From assembly GCF_002305875.1 (NCBI RefSeq), contig NZ_CP022098.1:6944001-7008000 (forward strand): a stretch of 64,000 nt of DNA, read 5' to 3'. The notes below the pieces were generated by a model. The model was not told the DNA's origin. It did not search any database and saw only the letters and a program-made list of their open reading frames with translations. This document shows positions 12,732-23,501 of this stretch, piece after piece. The translations under genes were made by a program, and so were the position numbers. This stretch comes from Cystobacter fuscus. GTDB taxonomy: Bacteria; Myxococcota; Myxococcia; Myxococcales; Myxococcaceae. Position 1 is the stretch's first letter. The number at the start of each line of letters is the position of its first letter.

Positions 12732-13922
12732 TCAGCGCACGGAGGCGGTGAACTCCCGGATGCGCTCCAGACCCTTGCGCAACTGCTCGCGCGAGGTGGC
12801 GAAGCTCACGCGGATGTTCGCGTCCACGCCGAAGGGCGCGCCTGGCACCGCGGCGACCCGGAAGTCGTTGAGGAGGATCTCCGACACCTGGAGCGAGCCC
12901 TGCAGCGGCGTGCCCTTGTACGAGCGCCCATACAGTCCCGAGATGTTGGGCAGCACGTAGAAGGCACCCTCGGGCGAGCGGCAGCGCACCCCCTCGAACG
13001 AGTTGAGCAGCTCCACCACCATGTCCCGCCGCGCCCGGTACTCCTTCACCATGGGCTCGAAGATGGACTCGGGCCCCTTGAGCGCCGCCACCGCGGCCTT
13101 CTGCGAGAAGGACGAGGGGTTGGACGTGGACTGATCCTGGACCATCTGCATGCCGGAGATGAGCCACTTGGGCCCCGCCGCGTACCCCAGGCGCCAGCCC
13201 GTCATGGAGAACGCCTTGCTCATGCCGTTGACGACGACCAGGCGCGACACCAGATCCGGCGCCACGTTGCCGATGTTGGCGAACTCGCCCGTGTAGAGCA
13301 GCTTCTCGTAGATGTCGTCGCTCACCAGCAGACACTCATGCCCGCGCACCGCGTCGGCGATCTTCGCGAGCGTGTCGCGCGACAACACCACGCCGGAGGG
13401 GTTGCTCGGGCTGTTGATGATGAGCGCCTTGGTGCGCGGCGAGAGCGCCTTGCGGATGACCTCGGGGTCCGGCGCGAAGCCGTCCTCCTCGCGCGTCTCG
13501 ATGATGACGGGCTTGCCCCCGGCCAGCTGCACCATCTCCGGATAGCTCACCCAGAAGGGCGACAGGATGATGACCTCGTCCCCCTCGTTCAAGAGCGCCT
13601 GGAAGATGTTGTAGAGCGAGTGCTTGGCGCCCACCGACACCAGCACCTGATCCGGCGCGAAGGTGAGGTGGTTGTCGCGCTCGAGCTTGGCGCAGATGGC
13701 CTCACGCAGCTCGGGGATGCCCGCGGTGGGCGTGTACTTGGTGAAGCCCTTGCCGAGGGCATCGATCGCCGCCTGCTTGATGAAGTCGGGCGTGTCGAAG
13801 TCGGGCTCGCCCGCGGCGAAGTTCACCACGTCCACGCCCTGGGCCACCAGCGCCTTGGCCTTCGCGGTGAGGGCGAGCGTGGGGGACGGTTTGATGGCCT
13901 TGAGCCGGTTCGCGAGGTTCAT
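12732..13922 (-). CDS. Pyridoxal-phosphate aminotransferase, class I (aspartate aminotransferase type)
   Basis: 396 residues, the usual length for bacterial type I-beta aspartate aminotransferases. Recognisable motifs: FAAGEPDFDTPDFIKQAA near residue 40, substrate-arm region YTPTAGIPELREA, NSPSNPSG near 175, and the PLP lysine in VVNGMSKAFSMTGWRLGY (about 235). It would interconvert oxaloacetate/glutamate and aspartate/2-oxoglutarate, perhaps with some prephenate activity as in many members. The start ATG at 13922 (MNLANRLKAIKPS) fits the family and has AGGT a few bases upstream; the longer in-frame start at 13961 is unlikely. It lies in a - strand row with coaD and rsmD. Confidence 0.92.
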   Translation of the reverse strand: MNLANRLKAIKPSPTLALTAKAKALVAQGVDVVNFAAGEPDFDTPDFIKQAAIDALGKGFTKYTPTAGIPELREAICAKLERDNHLTFAPDQVLVSVGAKHSLYNIFQALLNEGDEVIILSPFWVSYPEMVQLAGGKPVIIETREEDGFAPDPEVIRKALSPRTKALIINSPSNPSGVVLSRDTLAKIADAVRGHECLLVSDDIYEKLLYTGEFANIGNVAPDLVSRLVVVNGMSKAFSMTGWRLGYAAGPKWLISGMQMVQDQSTSNPSSFSQKAAVAALKGPESIFEPMVKEYRARRDMVVELLNSFEGVRCRSPEGAFYVLPNISGLYGRSYKGTPLQGSLQVSEILLNDFRVAAVPGAPFGVDANIRVSFATSREQLRKGLERIREFTASVR

Positions 13923-13980
13923 GATCGACCTGGGAAGAGAAAGAGAAAACGGTGGAGACAACGGCGGTGGGCACCCTGCC

Positions 13981-14460
13981 CTACTTCTTCGTGTACTTGG
14001 CGCGCAGGGCCTGGAAGACCCCGGGAGGCACCAGCCCCTCCACGTCTCCGCCGAACAGCGCCACCTCGCGCACCAGGTTCGACGACACGTAGAAATAGTC
14101 CTCGCCCGTCATCATGAAGACCGTCTCCACGCCGGGGGCGAGCTTGCGGTTCATGTTCGCGAGCTGGAACTCGTATTCGAAGTCCGACACGGCCCGCAGG
14201 CCGCGCAGCAGCACGTTCACCCCACGCGCCTTGGCGTACTCCACCAGCAGGCCATGGAAGGCATCCACCTCCACGCGCGGGTCCGGACAGGCCTCGCGGA
14301 TGAGCGCCTTGCGCTCCTCCTCGGTGAACAGCGGTGTCTTCTTCGGGTTCACCGCCACGGCGACGATCACCCGATCGAACATCTGCAGCGCACGATGGAT
14401 GATGCTCAGATGCCCGTTGGTCAGTGGATCGAACGAGCCAGGATAGATGGCGATACGCAT
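13981..14460 (-). CDS. coaD: Phosphopantetheine adenylyltransferase
   Basis: A 159-residue nucleotidyltransferase catalysing the penultimate step of coenzyme A synthesis (4'-phosphopantetheine plus ATP to dephospho-CoA). The N-terminus [18 protein letters not shown] carries the (T/H)xGH nucleotide-binding motif. Other family blocks: [18 protein letters not shown] and [22 protein letters not shown] at 14460 places MRIAIYPG at the N-terminus as in homologues; an in-frame ATG at 14481 is rejected. It follows rsmD by 33 nt on the same strand, a very common bacterial pairing. Confidence 0.96.
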   Translation of the reverse strand: MRIAIYPGSFDPLTNGHLSIIHRALQMFDRVIVAVAVNPKKTPLFTEEERKALIREACPDPRVEVDAFHGLLVEYAKARGVNVLLRGLRAVSDFEYEFQLANMNRKLAPGVETVFMMTGEDYFYVSSNLVREVALFGGDVEGLVPPGVFQALRAKYTKK

Positions 14461-14493
14461 GTCGGCGCAGTCTCGACGCACCCCGGCAACGGG

Positions 14494-15051
14494 TCAAGCA
14501 ACGCGGAACAGGCTCACCAAAGTGTCGCCGAACCGGCGCTGATCCACCTGGGTGAAGCCCGCGTGGGCCTCGGGCGCGGGCTCGCGCTTGTCGTGCTCGA
14601 TGACCACGGTGCCCCCCTCGGCGAGTAGTTGGTGGGCCGAGAGTCCCTCCAGCACCGTCTCCACCACACGCGCCGCGTAGGGCGGGTCGGCGAAGATGAG
14701 CTGGAAGCGGTCTCCCCTGCGGCCGAGCGTCTCCAGGGCGCGCGCCACCGGCTGGGCGAGCACCTCCACCCGGGCCGCGAAGCCCAGGGTGTCGGTGTTG
14801 GCGCGGCACAGCGCCAGGGCCTCGCGGTCCGAGTCCACCAGCACCACGCCCTTGGCCCCGCGCGACACGGCCTCCAGGCCCAGCGCCCCCGTCCCGGCGT
14901 ACAGGTCCAACACCCGCTGCCCTTCCAACCACTGGCCGAGCACGTTGAAGAGCGTCTCGCGCACGCGATCCGCCGTGGGGCGGATATGTTTGGAGGTCGC
15001 CTTGGGGCCCGCCAGGGCCCGTCCCTTCGCACTGCCCGCAACGATCCGCAT
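14494..15051 (-). CDS. rsmD: 16S rRNA (guanine966-N2)-methyltransferase
   Basis: 185 residues of an RsmD-type Rossmann methyltransferase. N-terminus MRIVAGSAKGRALAGPK, followed by IRPTADRVRETLFNVLG, the SAM-binding motif DLYAGTGALGLEAVSRGA and the catalytic N6/N2-methylase motif DPPY within IFADPPYAAR. It methylates G966 of 16S rRNA. The start codon overlaps the stop of the upstream TIM-barrel-like gene by one base (TGATG), so the two are probably co-translated; coaD follows. Confidence 0.95.
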   Translation of the reverse strand: MRIVAGSAKGRALAGPKATSKHIRPTADRVRETLFNVLGQWLEGQRVLDLYAGTGALGLEAVSRGAKGVVLVDSDREALALCRANTDTLGFAARVEVLAQPVARALETLGRRGDRFQLIFADPPYAARVVETVLEGLSAHQLLAEGGTVVIEHDKREPAPEAHAGFTQVDQRRFGDTLVSLFRVA

Positions 15052-16085
15052 CAATCTCCCCGGTTCTCCGCGAGGAAGAGCATGGATCTCCAGCCCGTCC
15101 GGCTCGCGCCCAGGGACTCCAATACCTCGGAAGCCTCGGCGAACGTGAGCGCCTCGAGCCGCGAGGCGTCCGCGGGCTCCAACGGTGACAGTTGTCCACC
15201 CAGCACCCCCAGCAGTTCCCCCGGCGTCAGTCCGGCCTTCTGGGCCTTCTGTTCCAGGCCCTCGCGCTCCGCGGGCCAGGCGGTCAGCGCCAGCCGCTCG
15301 AAGGGCGCCGCGCACTCCACCTTCTTCACTCCCACCGCCACGTAGGTGGGCAGCACCCGCGTCGAGCGCCGCCCCGCCTCGCCCACGGAGATGCCCATCC
15401 CGTACAGCCCGGCCAGCTCCACCAGGGAGCGCAGGAACTGCACGTCCTGCACCTCGTCGCCGAGCACCGACTCGGAGACGCGCAGGAAGCGCAGGCCCGG
15501 CATCCGCGGCGCGAGCCCCTCCAGGAGGATGCGCGCGCCCTCCAGCTCCTCGCCCTCGGGGCCACCCGGCAGGGAGACTTCCAGGGCGAACTCGCGCTCG
15601 ACCAGCGTCTCCGACAGCCGGAGCACCGCCTCCACCGCGGCGATGGCGGGCAGCCGCGACACGTCCAGCGCGACCAGGGAGAAACCAGTGTCCACGAGCC
15701 GGAAGAGGCCGCCCTGCACGGGCGCCAGGCTGGAGGGAGCGGTGCCGGGCACCCGCACCGGCCCGGCCTGGAGGAAGAGCGGGCGCGCGTGACCATCGGC
15801 CTCGGCCACCTCCTGCACGGCCGCCACGAAGCGCTCGGCGGCGCCCCGGTCCGCGAGGGGATGAGGGCACACGAGCCCCAGCACCGCGTCCTCGCTCCGG
15901 GCGGCGGCGAGCAGGCCGGGCAACATGGGCCGCGCGGGCACGGGCAGGCACGGCAGCGCCGCCGGGGCGTTGTCCAGCGCCTGGGTGAGTTCGCGGGGGC
16001 TCAGCACGGGCAGCCGCGAGGCGGGGCCCAGCCGGCTCACCACGCTCGTCGGCCGCAACGTCAGTACCTTGTCGAGCACGTTCAT
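15051..16085 (-). CDS. Uncharacterised protein, possibly TIM-barrel aldolase-like, upstream of rsmD
   Basis: 344 residues, soluble, no signal peptide. Segments such as GLVCPHPLADRGAAERF, RLVDTGFSLVALDVSRLP, LRFLRVSESVLGDEVQD and GMGISVGEAGRRST resemble the strand-helix rhythm of class II aldolase or GatZ/KbaZ-type TIM barrels. I see no convincing metal-binding His set, so the fold is an inference and the activity unknown. The start at 16085 (MNVLDKVLTLRPTS) is chosen because the longer frame (to 16184) begins with non-conserved sequence. The 3' end overlaps the rsmD start (TGATG). Confidence 0.6.
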   Translation of the reverse strand: MNVLDKVLTLRPTSVVSRLGPASRLPVLSPRELTQALDNAPAALPCLPVPARPMLPGLLAAARSEDAVLGLVCPHPLADRGAAERFVAAVQEVAEADGHARPLFLQAGPVRVPGTAPSSLAPVQGGLFRLVDTGFSLVALDVSRLPAIAAVEAVLRLSETLVEREFALEVSLPGGPEGEELEGARILLEGLAPRMPGLRFLRVSESVLGDEVQDVQFLRSLVELAGLYGMGISVGEAGRRSTRVLPTYVAVGVKKVECAAPFERLALTAWPAEREGLEQKAQKAGLTPGELLGVLGGQLSPLEPADASRLEALTFAEASEVLESLGASRTGWRSMLFLAENRGD

Positions 16086-16264
16086 CCGGCGCGCAGAATC
16101 ATCTTCCCCCGGGTCCGCTGCAACATTCCCGTAGCGCTTCCGTTCAGCCCCGCACCCGTACGCCCGTACGAGGGTCCGGTTCACCGCCGGACAGGGGGAG
16201 AGGCCCGGGGTTGCACCCGGGGGCCGGAATTCAAGGGAGGATGGCGAGGCCAGGAGGCCTGTCC

Positions 16265-17614
16265 ATGAACATGAAGCGGTGTTGCACGGCCTTGTTGATG
16301 CTGCTCCTCGTCGGGTGTGAGACCACCTCCCGGGCCGTGCGCCTGGACACGGACCAGACCGACCCCCTCGTCTTCACCCCGCACTCCGTCGCCGAGCCAG
16401 TGGAACTGGACGACAAGGAGTTCAAGGAAGCCGCGGAGAAGCTTGTCCGGGACATGCCACCGCCCACTCGACCCCAGGAAGCTGCCCGGCGTTTGTTCGA
16501 GGTGGAGGCCCGGAGCGGTTCGTACACGTACGAGGCACGCCACCGCCGCATCACTCCGCATGAGCCGGACGAGCACCTCGAAGGGGAGTCGACAGCAAAG
16601 GACGAGTTGACATGCACCTACCTGCGCTGGTGCGAGCGCACTGGCAGACCTGGGGACTGCCTGCGCCTGCTGACGGAAAGCCCCACCCTCAACGGGGATG
16701 GTCGTTTCGCTCTGGCCCTGGCCTTCGCCAAGGGAGCCGTGCTGGACGAGATGCTGGAAGCATTCAAGGACATGGCCGATCCCCACGCCATGGTGGCGGC
16801 GGTGCTCTGGACCTGGACGACGTACATGGTCCTCATTGCCATTCCCGACGTGACGGTCTCCAAGGGCCTCGCGGCGGTGATGACCGCCACGATCATTTCC
16901 TATGTGGGGGTGGATACATTCTGGGGCCTCGTCGTCGGCTTCAAATGGCTGATGGAGGAAGCAGACCGAGCCACCACGTTCAACGAGCTGCGTGCGGCGG
17001 GGGAGCGCTACGGCAAGAGGATGGGCCGGAACGCGGCACGAGCATTCGCCATGCTGGCCATGGCGGCCATGGGCAACACGGCGCCGGGGCTGGCCGCGAA
17101 GGTGCCGAAACTGCCAGGTGCGATGCAGGCGGCGGTGCAGGCGGAGACGCAGATGGGCATCCGTCTCTCGGCCGTGGGGCAAGTGGAGACAGTGGCCGTG
17201 AGCGCGGAGGCAGTCTCCGTCGCCCTCGCTCCTGGTGCGGTCGCCATGACGGCTCGGGCCATGAGTGGCGCCGCGGCCAAGGCGCCTACCAGCGGCTTCA
17301 GGGCGTGGGGCTCGTTCAGCGGCTTCAAGAAGGCCATGGGCCCGGCGGGCCCAGGAAAAGAGTGGCACCACATCGTCGAGCAGACCCCAGGCAACGTGAA
17401 GCGCTTCGGAGCCAAGGCCTTTCACAACACCGAGAACATCATTCCACTGGACAAGAACCTCCACACCCGCATCAGTTCGTTCTACTCGGCGGTTCGCCGC
17501 GATATTACAGGCTCACCATTGACCGTGCGAAAGTGGTTGAGCACGCAGTCCTATGAAGCCCAGCGCGAATTCGGTTTGTTGGCCATCGAGAACATCAAAA
17601 AGGGGTTGTGGTGA
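16265..17614 (+). CDS. SitA-like polymorphic lipoprotein toxin with HNH/EndoVII-type nuclease C-terminus
   Basis: 449 residues. The start ATG at 16265 has a perfect AGGAGG at 16252-16257. The N-terminus MNMKRCCTALLMLLLVGCETTS is a type II signal with lipobox LVGC. The middle (residues ~115-300) contains the conserved block LTCTYLRWCERTGRPGDC, PTLNGDGRFALALAFAKG, the hydrophobic LWTWTTYMVLIAIPDV and DRATTFNELRAAGERYGK. I recognise this as the SitA/TIGR02269 lipoprotein family, which myxobacteria pass between cells by TraA/TraB outer-membrane exchange. The C-terminal ~85 residues carry a nuclease-like signature: EWHHIVEQ, then HNTENIIPLDKNLH and FYSAVRR, typical of WHH/AHH members of the HNH superfamily. 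The stop overlaps the start of the immunity candidate (TGATG). No sitB-like gene is adjacent. Confidence 0.82.
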   Translation: MNMKRCCTALLMLLLVGCETTSRAVRLDTDQTDPLVFTPHSVAEPVELDDKEFKEAAEKLVRDMPPPTRPQEAARRLFEVEARSGSYTYEARHRRITPHEPDEHLEGESTAKDELTCTYLRWCERTGRPGDCLRLLTESPTLNGDGRFALALAFAKGAVLDEMLEAFKDMADPHAMVAAVLWTWTTYMVLIAIPDVTVSKGLAAVMTATIISYVGVDTFWGLVVGFKWLMEEADRATTFNELRAAGERYGKRMGRNAARAFAMLAMAAMGNTAPGLAAKVPKLPGAMQAAVQAETQMGIRLSAVGQVETVAVSAEAVSVALAPGAVAMTARAMSGAAAKAPTSGFRAWGSFSGFKKAMGPAGPGKEWHHIVEQTPGNVKRFGAKAFHNTENIIPLDKNLHTRISSFYSAVRRDITGSPLTVRKWLSTQSYEAQREFGLLAIENIKKGLW

Positions 17615-17964
17615 TGAAGTTAGAGGAACTGGTTGAACAGTTTGCTCTGAACGTGGCCGCGCAGACCGAGGCCATCTGGCGAGGAGACTCTAAAACCGGG
17701 AACAAACACGCCAGGAAGTACGGAGCCGCAGTCGACAAGATCCTAGCGCAAGGCAATGCCGGGCGTGATGCGCTCCTCATACTGCTCAAGCATGAACGCA
17801 TGGACGTGCGCGTCATGGCCGCCGCGCATCTGCTCCGCTATCGGACCACCGAGGCCAAAGCGGTTCTGGAGGAAGCCGCAAAAGGTCAAGGCATGATCCC
17901 CTTCTGCGCACAGCAAGCACTCAAGCGATGGGAAGAAGGTACCTGGGCTCTCGACCCGGGGTAG
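17614..17964 (+). CDS. Predicted immunity protein (DUF2019/HEAT-like) for the SitA-like toxin
   Basis: 116 residues, helical, cytosolic, with a HEAT-like pair around RDALLILLKHERMDVRVMAAAHLLRYRTTEAKAVLEEA. This matches my memory of the DUF2019 family, often found next to toxin genes. ATG at 17614 overlaps the toxin stop by one base; GTG codons at 17608 and 17611 are alternatives. Placement directly behind a polymorphic toxin, small size and lower GC than the chromosome all fit a cognate immunity (SitI-like) role. This is an inference from context; no fold was computed. Confidence 0.75.
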   Translation: MKLEELVEQFALNVAAQTEAIWRGDSKTGNKHARKYGAAVDKILAQGNAGRDALLILLKHERMDVRVMAAAHLLRYRTTEAKAVLEEAAKGQGMIPFCAQQALKRWEEGTWALDPG

Positions 17965-17967
17965 CCA

Positions 17968-18008
17968 CGCGACATGACCTCTCCGGATAACCTCGCGCCA
18001 TGACCTCT
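17968..18008. repeat. Two 15-bp direct repeats upstream of the kinase-relict gene
   Basis: cgcgacatgacctct (17968-17982) and cgcgccatgacctct (17994-18008) match at 14 of 15 positions with a 26-bp period, between the immunity gene and the gene at 18065. They may be an operator or the remnant of a duplication. Confidence 0.4.
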
Positions 18009-18064
18009 TGAGTCACGTCAACTGATCTGCTACGACGTGCCTACTTCCAAAGTAAGGAGGACAC

Positions 18065-18853
18065 GTGGCGGACGAGCAGCGCATCACGGGCGGTTGGATG
18101 GGACCCTTCCACCTCGTCAGGAGGTGCGAAGAGGTGGGGCCGGACCTGGGCCTCCTCTACGAGGCACGGCATGTGGGCACGGGGACAGCGGCCTTGATGC
18201 TGCGGCTGGGGGAGCACGTGGACTGGCAGCCCGAGGGGCCATGGCGGGTGCTCCTCACGTGTCGACCGACACCCACCCGGGTGACTTTGGAGGTCAAGCA
18301 GGCGCCCTCACCGGCAACAGTGTCGGAACTGGCCAACATCCTCGTCCTGATGGCGGCCTCGGTGGAACGCGTGGAGAACAGCGCCCAGGTCCAAGCCCAC
18401 CTCGCACGAGGCTCGGCGGGATTCATCAAGCGATGGGCGGGACGCGCTCGCCGCCTCGGGAGTTCCTGGAGGGGGTTGGCGGTCGCGGGATTGGCCGTGG
18501 TCACCCTGGGGTTCTGGTTCCGCGAGGCGAAGGATACTGGAGGCACGCGGGTACAGACCATGTCCGCTCCGATGCCGATCAACTCCTCGGAGGTCAATGC
18601 ACCCCGTCTGGCCAACGCCGATGAACTGGACGAGAAACCTATCGCATACCCATTGCCCTCGAAGCCATTCAAGGATCAGGCAACGGCGCCTTGTAGGCCC
18701 AAGGTGGGCGAAGTGGAGATCAATGGTGGCTGCTGGGTGGAACTCGCCTGGAAACCACCGTGCACGGAGCTCCAGGCGGCGGAGTACCAAGGTAAATGCT
18801 ATCTTCCCACTGCAAAGAAGCGAGACCGATTGCCCCAATCCAGCCATCCCTGA
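18065..18853 (+). CDS. Membrane protein with degenerate Ser/Thr-kinase N-terminus and Cys-containing C-terminal tail
   Basis: 262 residues from GTG at 18065, chosen because AGGAGG sits at 18055-18060. The N-terminus (GWMGPFHLVRRCEEVGPDLGLLYEARHVGTGTAALM) mirrors the glycine-loop and VAIK region of myxobacterial PknB-like kinases, but the catalytic Lys is missing and no HRD or DFG follows, so it is not an active kinase. A transmembrane helix lies near residues 138-155 (RGLAVAGLAVVTLGFWF). The outer part ends with CRPKVGEVEINGGCWVEL and PPCTELQAAEYQGKCY, a four-Cys tail seen at the C-terminus of many myxobacterial receptor kinases. Function unknown. It is 100 nt downstream of the toxin-immunity pair and may or may not belong to it. 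Confidence 0.72.
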   Translation: MADEQRITGGWMGPFHLVRRCEEVGPDLGLLYEARHVGTGTAALMLRLGEHVDWQPEGPWRVLLTCRPTPTRVTLEVKQAPSPATVSELANILVLMAASVERVENSAQVQAHLARGSAGFIKRWAGRARRLGSSWRGLAVAGLAVVTLGFWFREAKDTGGTRVQTMSAPMPINSSEVNAPRLANADELDEKPIAYPLPSKPFKDQATAPCRPKVGEVEINGGCWVELAWKPPCTELQAAEYQGKCYLPTAKKRDRLPQSSHP

Positions 18854-18902
18854 AGCACGAAAATCGAACCCGAGGAGAGGTTGGGACGGCACCGCTGAGG
18901 GA

Positions 18903-18921
18903 GGGGCTTGCCGTAAGACGG
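18903..18921 (+). promoter_or_regulatory. Sequence resembling the rifamycin-associated element (RAE) upstream of rph
   Basis: ggggcttgccgtaagacgg. The left arm GGGGCTTGC is identical to the RAE left arm as I remember it from actinobacterial rifampin-resistance genes (GGGGCTTGC-N2-CAAG-type inverted repeat). The right arm is only partial (GTAAG rather than GCAAG). It starts 79 nt before the rph ATG. TTGCCG at 18908 and CATGAT at 18932 could be weak -35/-10 boxes (18-nt spacer) overlapping it. The consensus is from memory. Confidence 0.45.
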
Positions 18922-18936
18922 GGTCGTCCCGCATGA

Positions 18937-21597
<2,661 letters not shown>

Positions 21598-21602
21598 AAC
21601 GA

Positions 21603-21634
21603 AGCGGGTCGGGAGCCGGTGGATCCGACCCGCT
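21603..21634 (+). terminator. Hairpin after rph
   Basis: agcgggtcgg (21603-21612) pairs perfectly with ccgacccgct (21625-21634) across a 12-nt loop, starting 6 nt after the rph stop. No T-tract follows. Confidence 0.6.
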
Positions 21635-21824
21635 GCCGTGCTTGCTCGCCGCAGTTCAACACCCTCCAAGAGAGGGACTGAACCTGAGCCATCCCCTCAT
21701 AGTTGGGCCGAAAACTTCGTGGAAAACACGCTGCTCGCGCAACAACTCACCGCGCCCATACCTCAGCTCGCGCTCGCTGCCTGAGTCGGTGAACGGTTAC
21801 CATTGTATTGGCAGCGTGACGAGG

Positions 21825-22790
21825 TTACTTTGACTGCAACCGGTCGTGCACGCCATCGAAGTTGAAGTCCCTGTAGACACAATCGTTACGACGAACCGCC
21901 AGGTTGTCCAACCTATCGCCATTCCAATCGTCGACCAGGTATTGAGCTTCCGAGGCGCCATTGCCGTAGCACTGAAGCCGGTCCTGCACGCCATCGAAGT
22001 TGAAGTCCATGTAGACGCAATTGCCACGACGAACCGCCAGGTTGTCCAACCTATCGCCATTCCAATCGCCGACCAGGTATTGAGCTTCCGAGGCGCCATT
22101 GCCGTAGCACTGAAGCCGGTCCTGCACGCCATCGAAGTTGAAGTCCATGTAGACGCAATTGCCACGACGAACCGCCAGGTTGTCCAACCCGTCTCCATTC
22201 CAGTCGCCGACCAGGTATTGATCTTCCGAGGTACCATTGCCGTAGCACTGAAGCCGGTCCTGCACGCCATCGAAGTTGAAGTCCATGTAGACGCAATTGC
22301 CACGACGAACCGCCAGGTTGTCCAACCCGTCTCCATTCCAGTCGCCGACCAGGTATTGATCTTCCGAGGTACCATTGCCGTAGCACTGAAGCCGGTCGTG
22401 CACGCCATCGAAGTTGAAGTCCATGTAGACGCAATTGCCACGACGAACCGCCAGGTTGTCCAACCTATCGCCATTCCAATCGCCGACCAGGTATTGATCT
22501 TCCGAGGTACCATTGCCGTAGCACTGAAGCCGGTCGTGCACGCCATCGAAGTTGAAGTCCATGTAGACGCAATTGCCATAACGAACCGCCAGGTTGTCCA
22601 AGCCGTCGCCGTTCCAGTCGCCTACCAGGTATTCGCTTTCAACAGCTGCCAGTAAATCAGGCTCGTGCCCTCCATCCGCGACTGTGTCTGTCGCGAGACC
22701 ACACGCCCCGAGAAGCAACACCACTGCGGCGGAGAGCGGGAAAAACCGGTTCAATGATGTGCGGCAAACAGCGCGGCCAAGACAATTCAT
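21825..22790 (-). CDS. Lipoprotein with six tandem 46-residue FG-GAP/VCBS-like calcium-motif repeats
   Basis: 321 residues. The signal peptide ends in lipobox LLGAC (Cys30). From residue 54 the protein consists of five complete 46-residue repeats and a final one of 38 residues. Each repeat contains DWNGDGLDNLAVR and DFNFDGVQDRL, two DxNxDGxxD calcium-binding loops as in FG-GAP or dockerin-like blades, plus two Cys. A six-bladed calcium-stabilised propeller or elongated surface protein is likely. The ligand is unknown. It is isolated between rph and a 2H phosphoesterase gene. GC is lower than in the chromosomal backbone. Confidence 0.8.
   Translation of the reverse strand: MNCLGRAVCRTSLNRFFPLSAAVVLLLGACGLATDTVADGGHEPDLLAAVESEYLVGDWNGDGLDNLAVRYGNCVYMDFNFDGVHDRLQCYGNGTSEDQYLVGDWNGDRLDNLAVRRGNCVYMDFNFDGVHDRLQCYGNGTSEDQYLVGDWNGDGLDNLAVRRGNCVYMDFNFDGVQDRLQCYGNGTSEDQYLVGDWNGDGLDNLAVRRGNCVYMDFNFDGVQDRLQCYGNGASEAQYLVGDWNGDRLDNLAVRRGNCVYMDFNFDGVQDRLQCYGNGASEAQYLVDDWNGDRLDNLAVRRNDCVYRDFNFDGVHDRLQSK
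21828..22631. repeat. Tandem array of nearly identical 138-bp coding repeats
   Basis: The six-unit array inside the lipoprotein gene (five full 138-bp units plus 114 bp). Units differ at only a few positions: GTSED versus GASEA, GVHDR versus GVQDR, and WNGDGL versus WNGDRL. Synonymous sites are also nearly all conserved, so the copies are recent or kept uniform by conversion. The last unit is the most diverged. Confidence 0.95.
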
Positions 22791-22860
22791 ATCGGGAATG
22801 CTCCTGCATTGACATGTGGCAGCCGAAGACTCGGCACTGTGGCGGCCCCAGGCAAGGAAT

Positions 22861-22875
22861 CCCGTGAATCACGGG
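22861..22875. promoter_or_regulatory. Near-perfect palindrome between two - strand genes
   Basis: cccgtgaatcacggg: 7-bp arms around one base. The loop is too short for an intrinsic terminator, so it may be an operator of the lipoprotein gene starting at 22790. Confidence 0.3.
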
Positions 22876-22903
22876 GTAGTCGTTGTTCTTCCGCGCACGC
22901 ACA

Positions 22904-23467
22904 TCAAATGAGTGTGCACATCAAGAAACACCCTCTTGGCCTGTGAAGGTATATGGAGGTTGGGCTTTTCACACTGAACGCGACCTCGGCCTCCAATGCC
23001 CAAGGGCCGTTCAAGTAGCGCCACAACTGGAAGCCCTCGCCTCGTGCCGTGAAGGGCGAGAAGTCCGCCGTCAGCAACGCCTTCAACGCGCGGGCCTCCT
23101 CCGGGGTGACCTTGTTCTGCACCGTCACGTGCGGACGGAATCCCTGCCGATCCTGGGGTGTCAACCCATGTGCCCACGGCCGGGCCAGCTCCGCGCGCAG
23201 GGAATTCAATGGCGGCGAGGTCATCTCGAACGCCACTCCGCGCCCCAGCGAGCGCAGGCCCGTCACCTGCAACTCCACCGCGGTCGCGGGCGCCACCGCG
23301 CGCAGGTCCGCCTCCACCTTCGCCCGCTCCTCTCCAGGCAGATGATGGAACAGCGTCAGGTGCGCGGACAGGTGGTTGAGCTTCGCTGGGAAGTGCTCCC
23401 GGCACAGGCGGTCGAAACGGGCGAAGGTGTCCGTGTCGAGCTTCAAGGTCACGATGAGTGGCTCCAT
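22904..23467 (-). CDS. 2'-5' RNA ligase-like 2H phosphoesterase
   Basis: 187 residues from ATG 23467 (MEPLIVTLKLDTDTF); ATG 23479 is an alternative. The two HxT motifs of the 2H superfamily are present: HLTLFH near residue 34 and HVTVQN near 127, preceded by GFRP. These enzymes act on 2'-5' or cyclic phosphate linkages in RNA or nucleotides; the exact substrate here is unknown. The start is 34 nt after the end of the STT3-like gene, so they are probably transcribed together. The last ~20 residues form a tail outside the usual fold. Confidence 0.8.
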   Translation of the reverse strand: MEPLIVTLKLDTDTFARFDRLCREHFPAKLNHLSAHLTLFHHLPGEERAKVEADLRAVAPATAVELQVTGLRSLGRGVAFEMTSPPLNSLRAELARPWAHGLTPQDRQGFRPHVTVQNKVTPEEARALKALLTADFSPFTARGEGFQLWRYLNGPWALEAEVAFSVKSPTSIYLHRPRGCFLMCTLI

Positions 23468-23501
23468 CCGCCTCCCCATCCTTCCCGAGGCGCCCGGCCA
23501 C

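Noticed and set aside
18065-18853. Active Ser/Thr protein kinase
   Set aside because: No VAIK Lys, HRD or DFG motif and far too short for a kinase domain.
21828-22631. Possible CRISPR array
   Set aside because: The repeats are directly contiguous with a 138-bp period, carry no unique spacers, and form an uninterrupted reading frame. It is a protein repeat.
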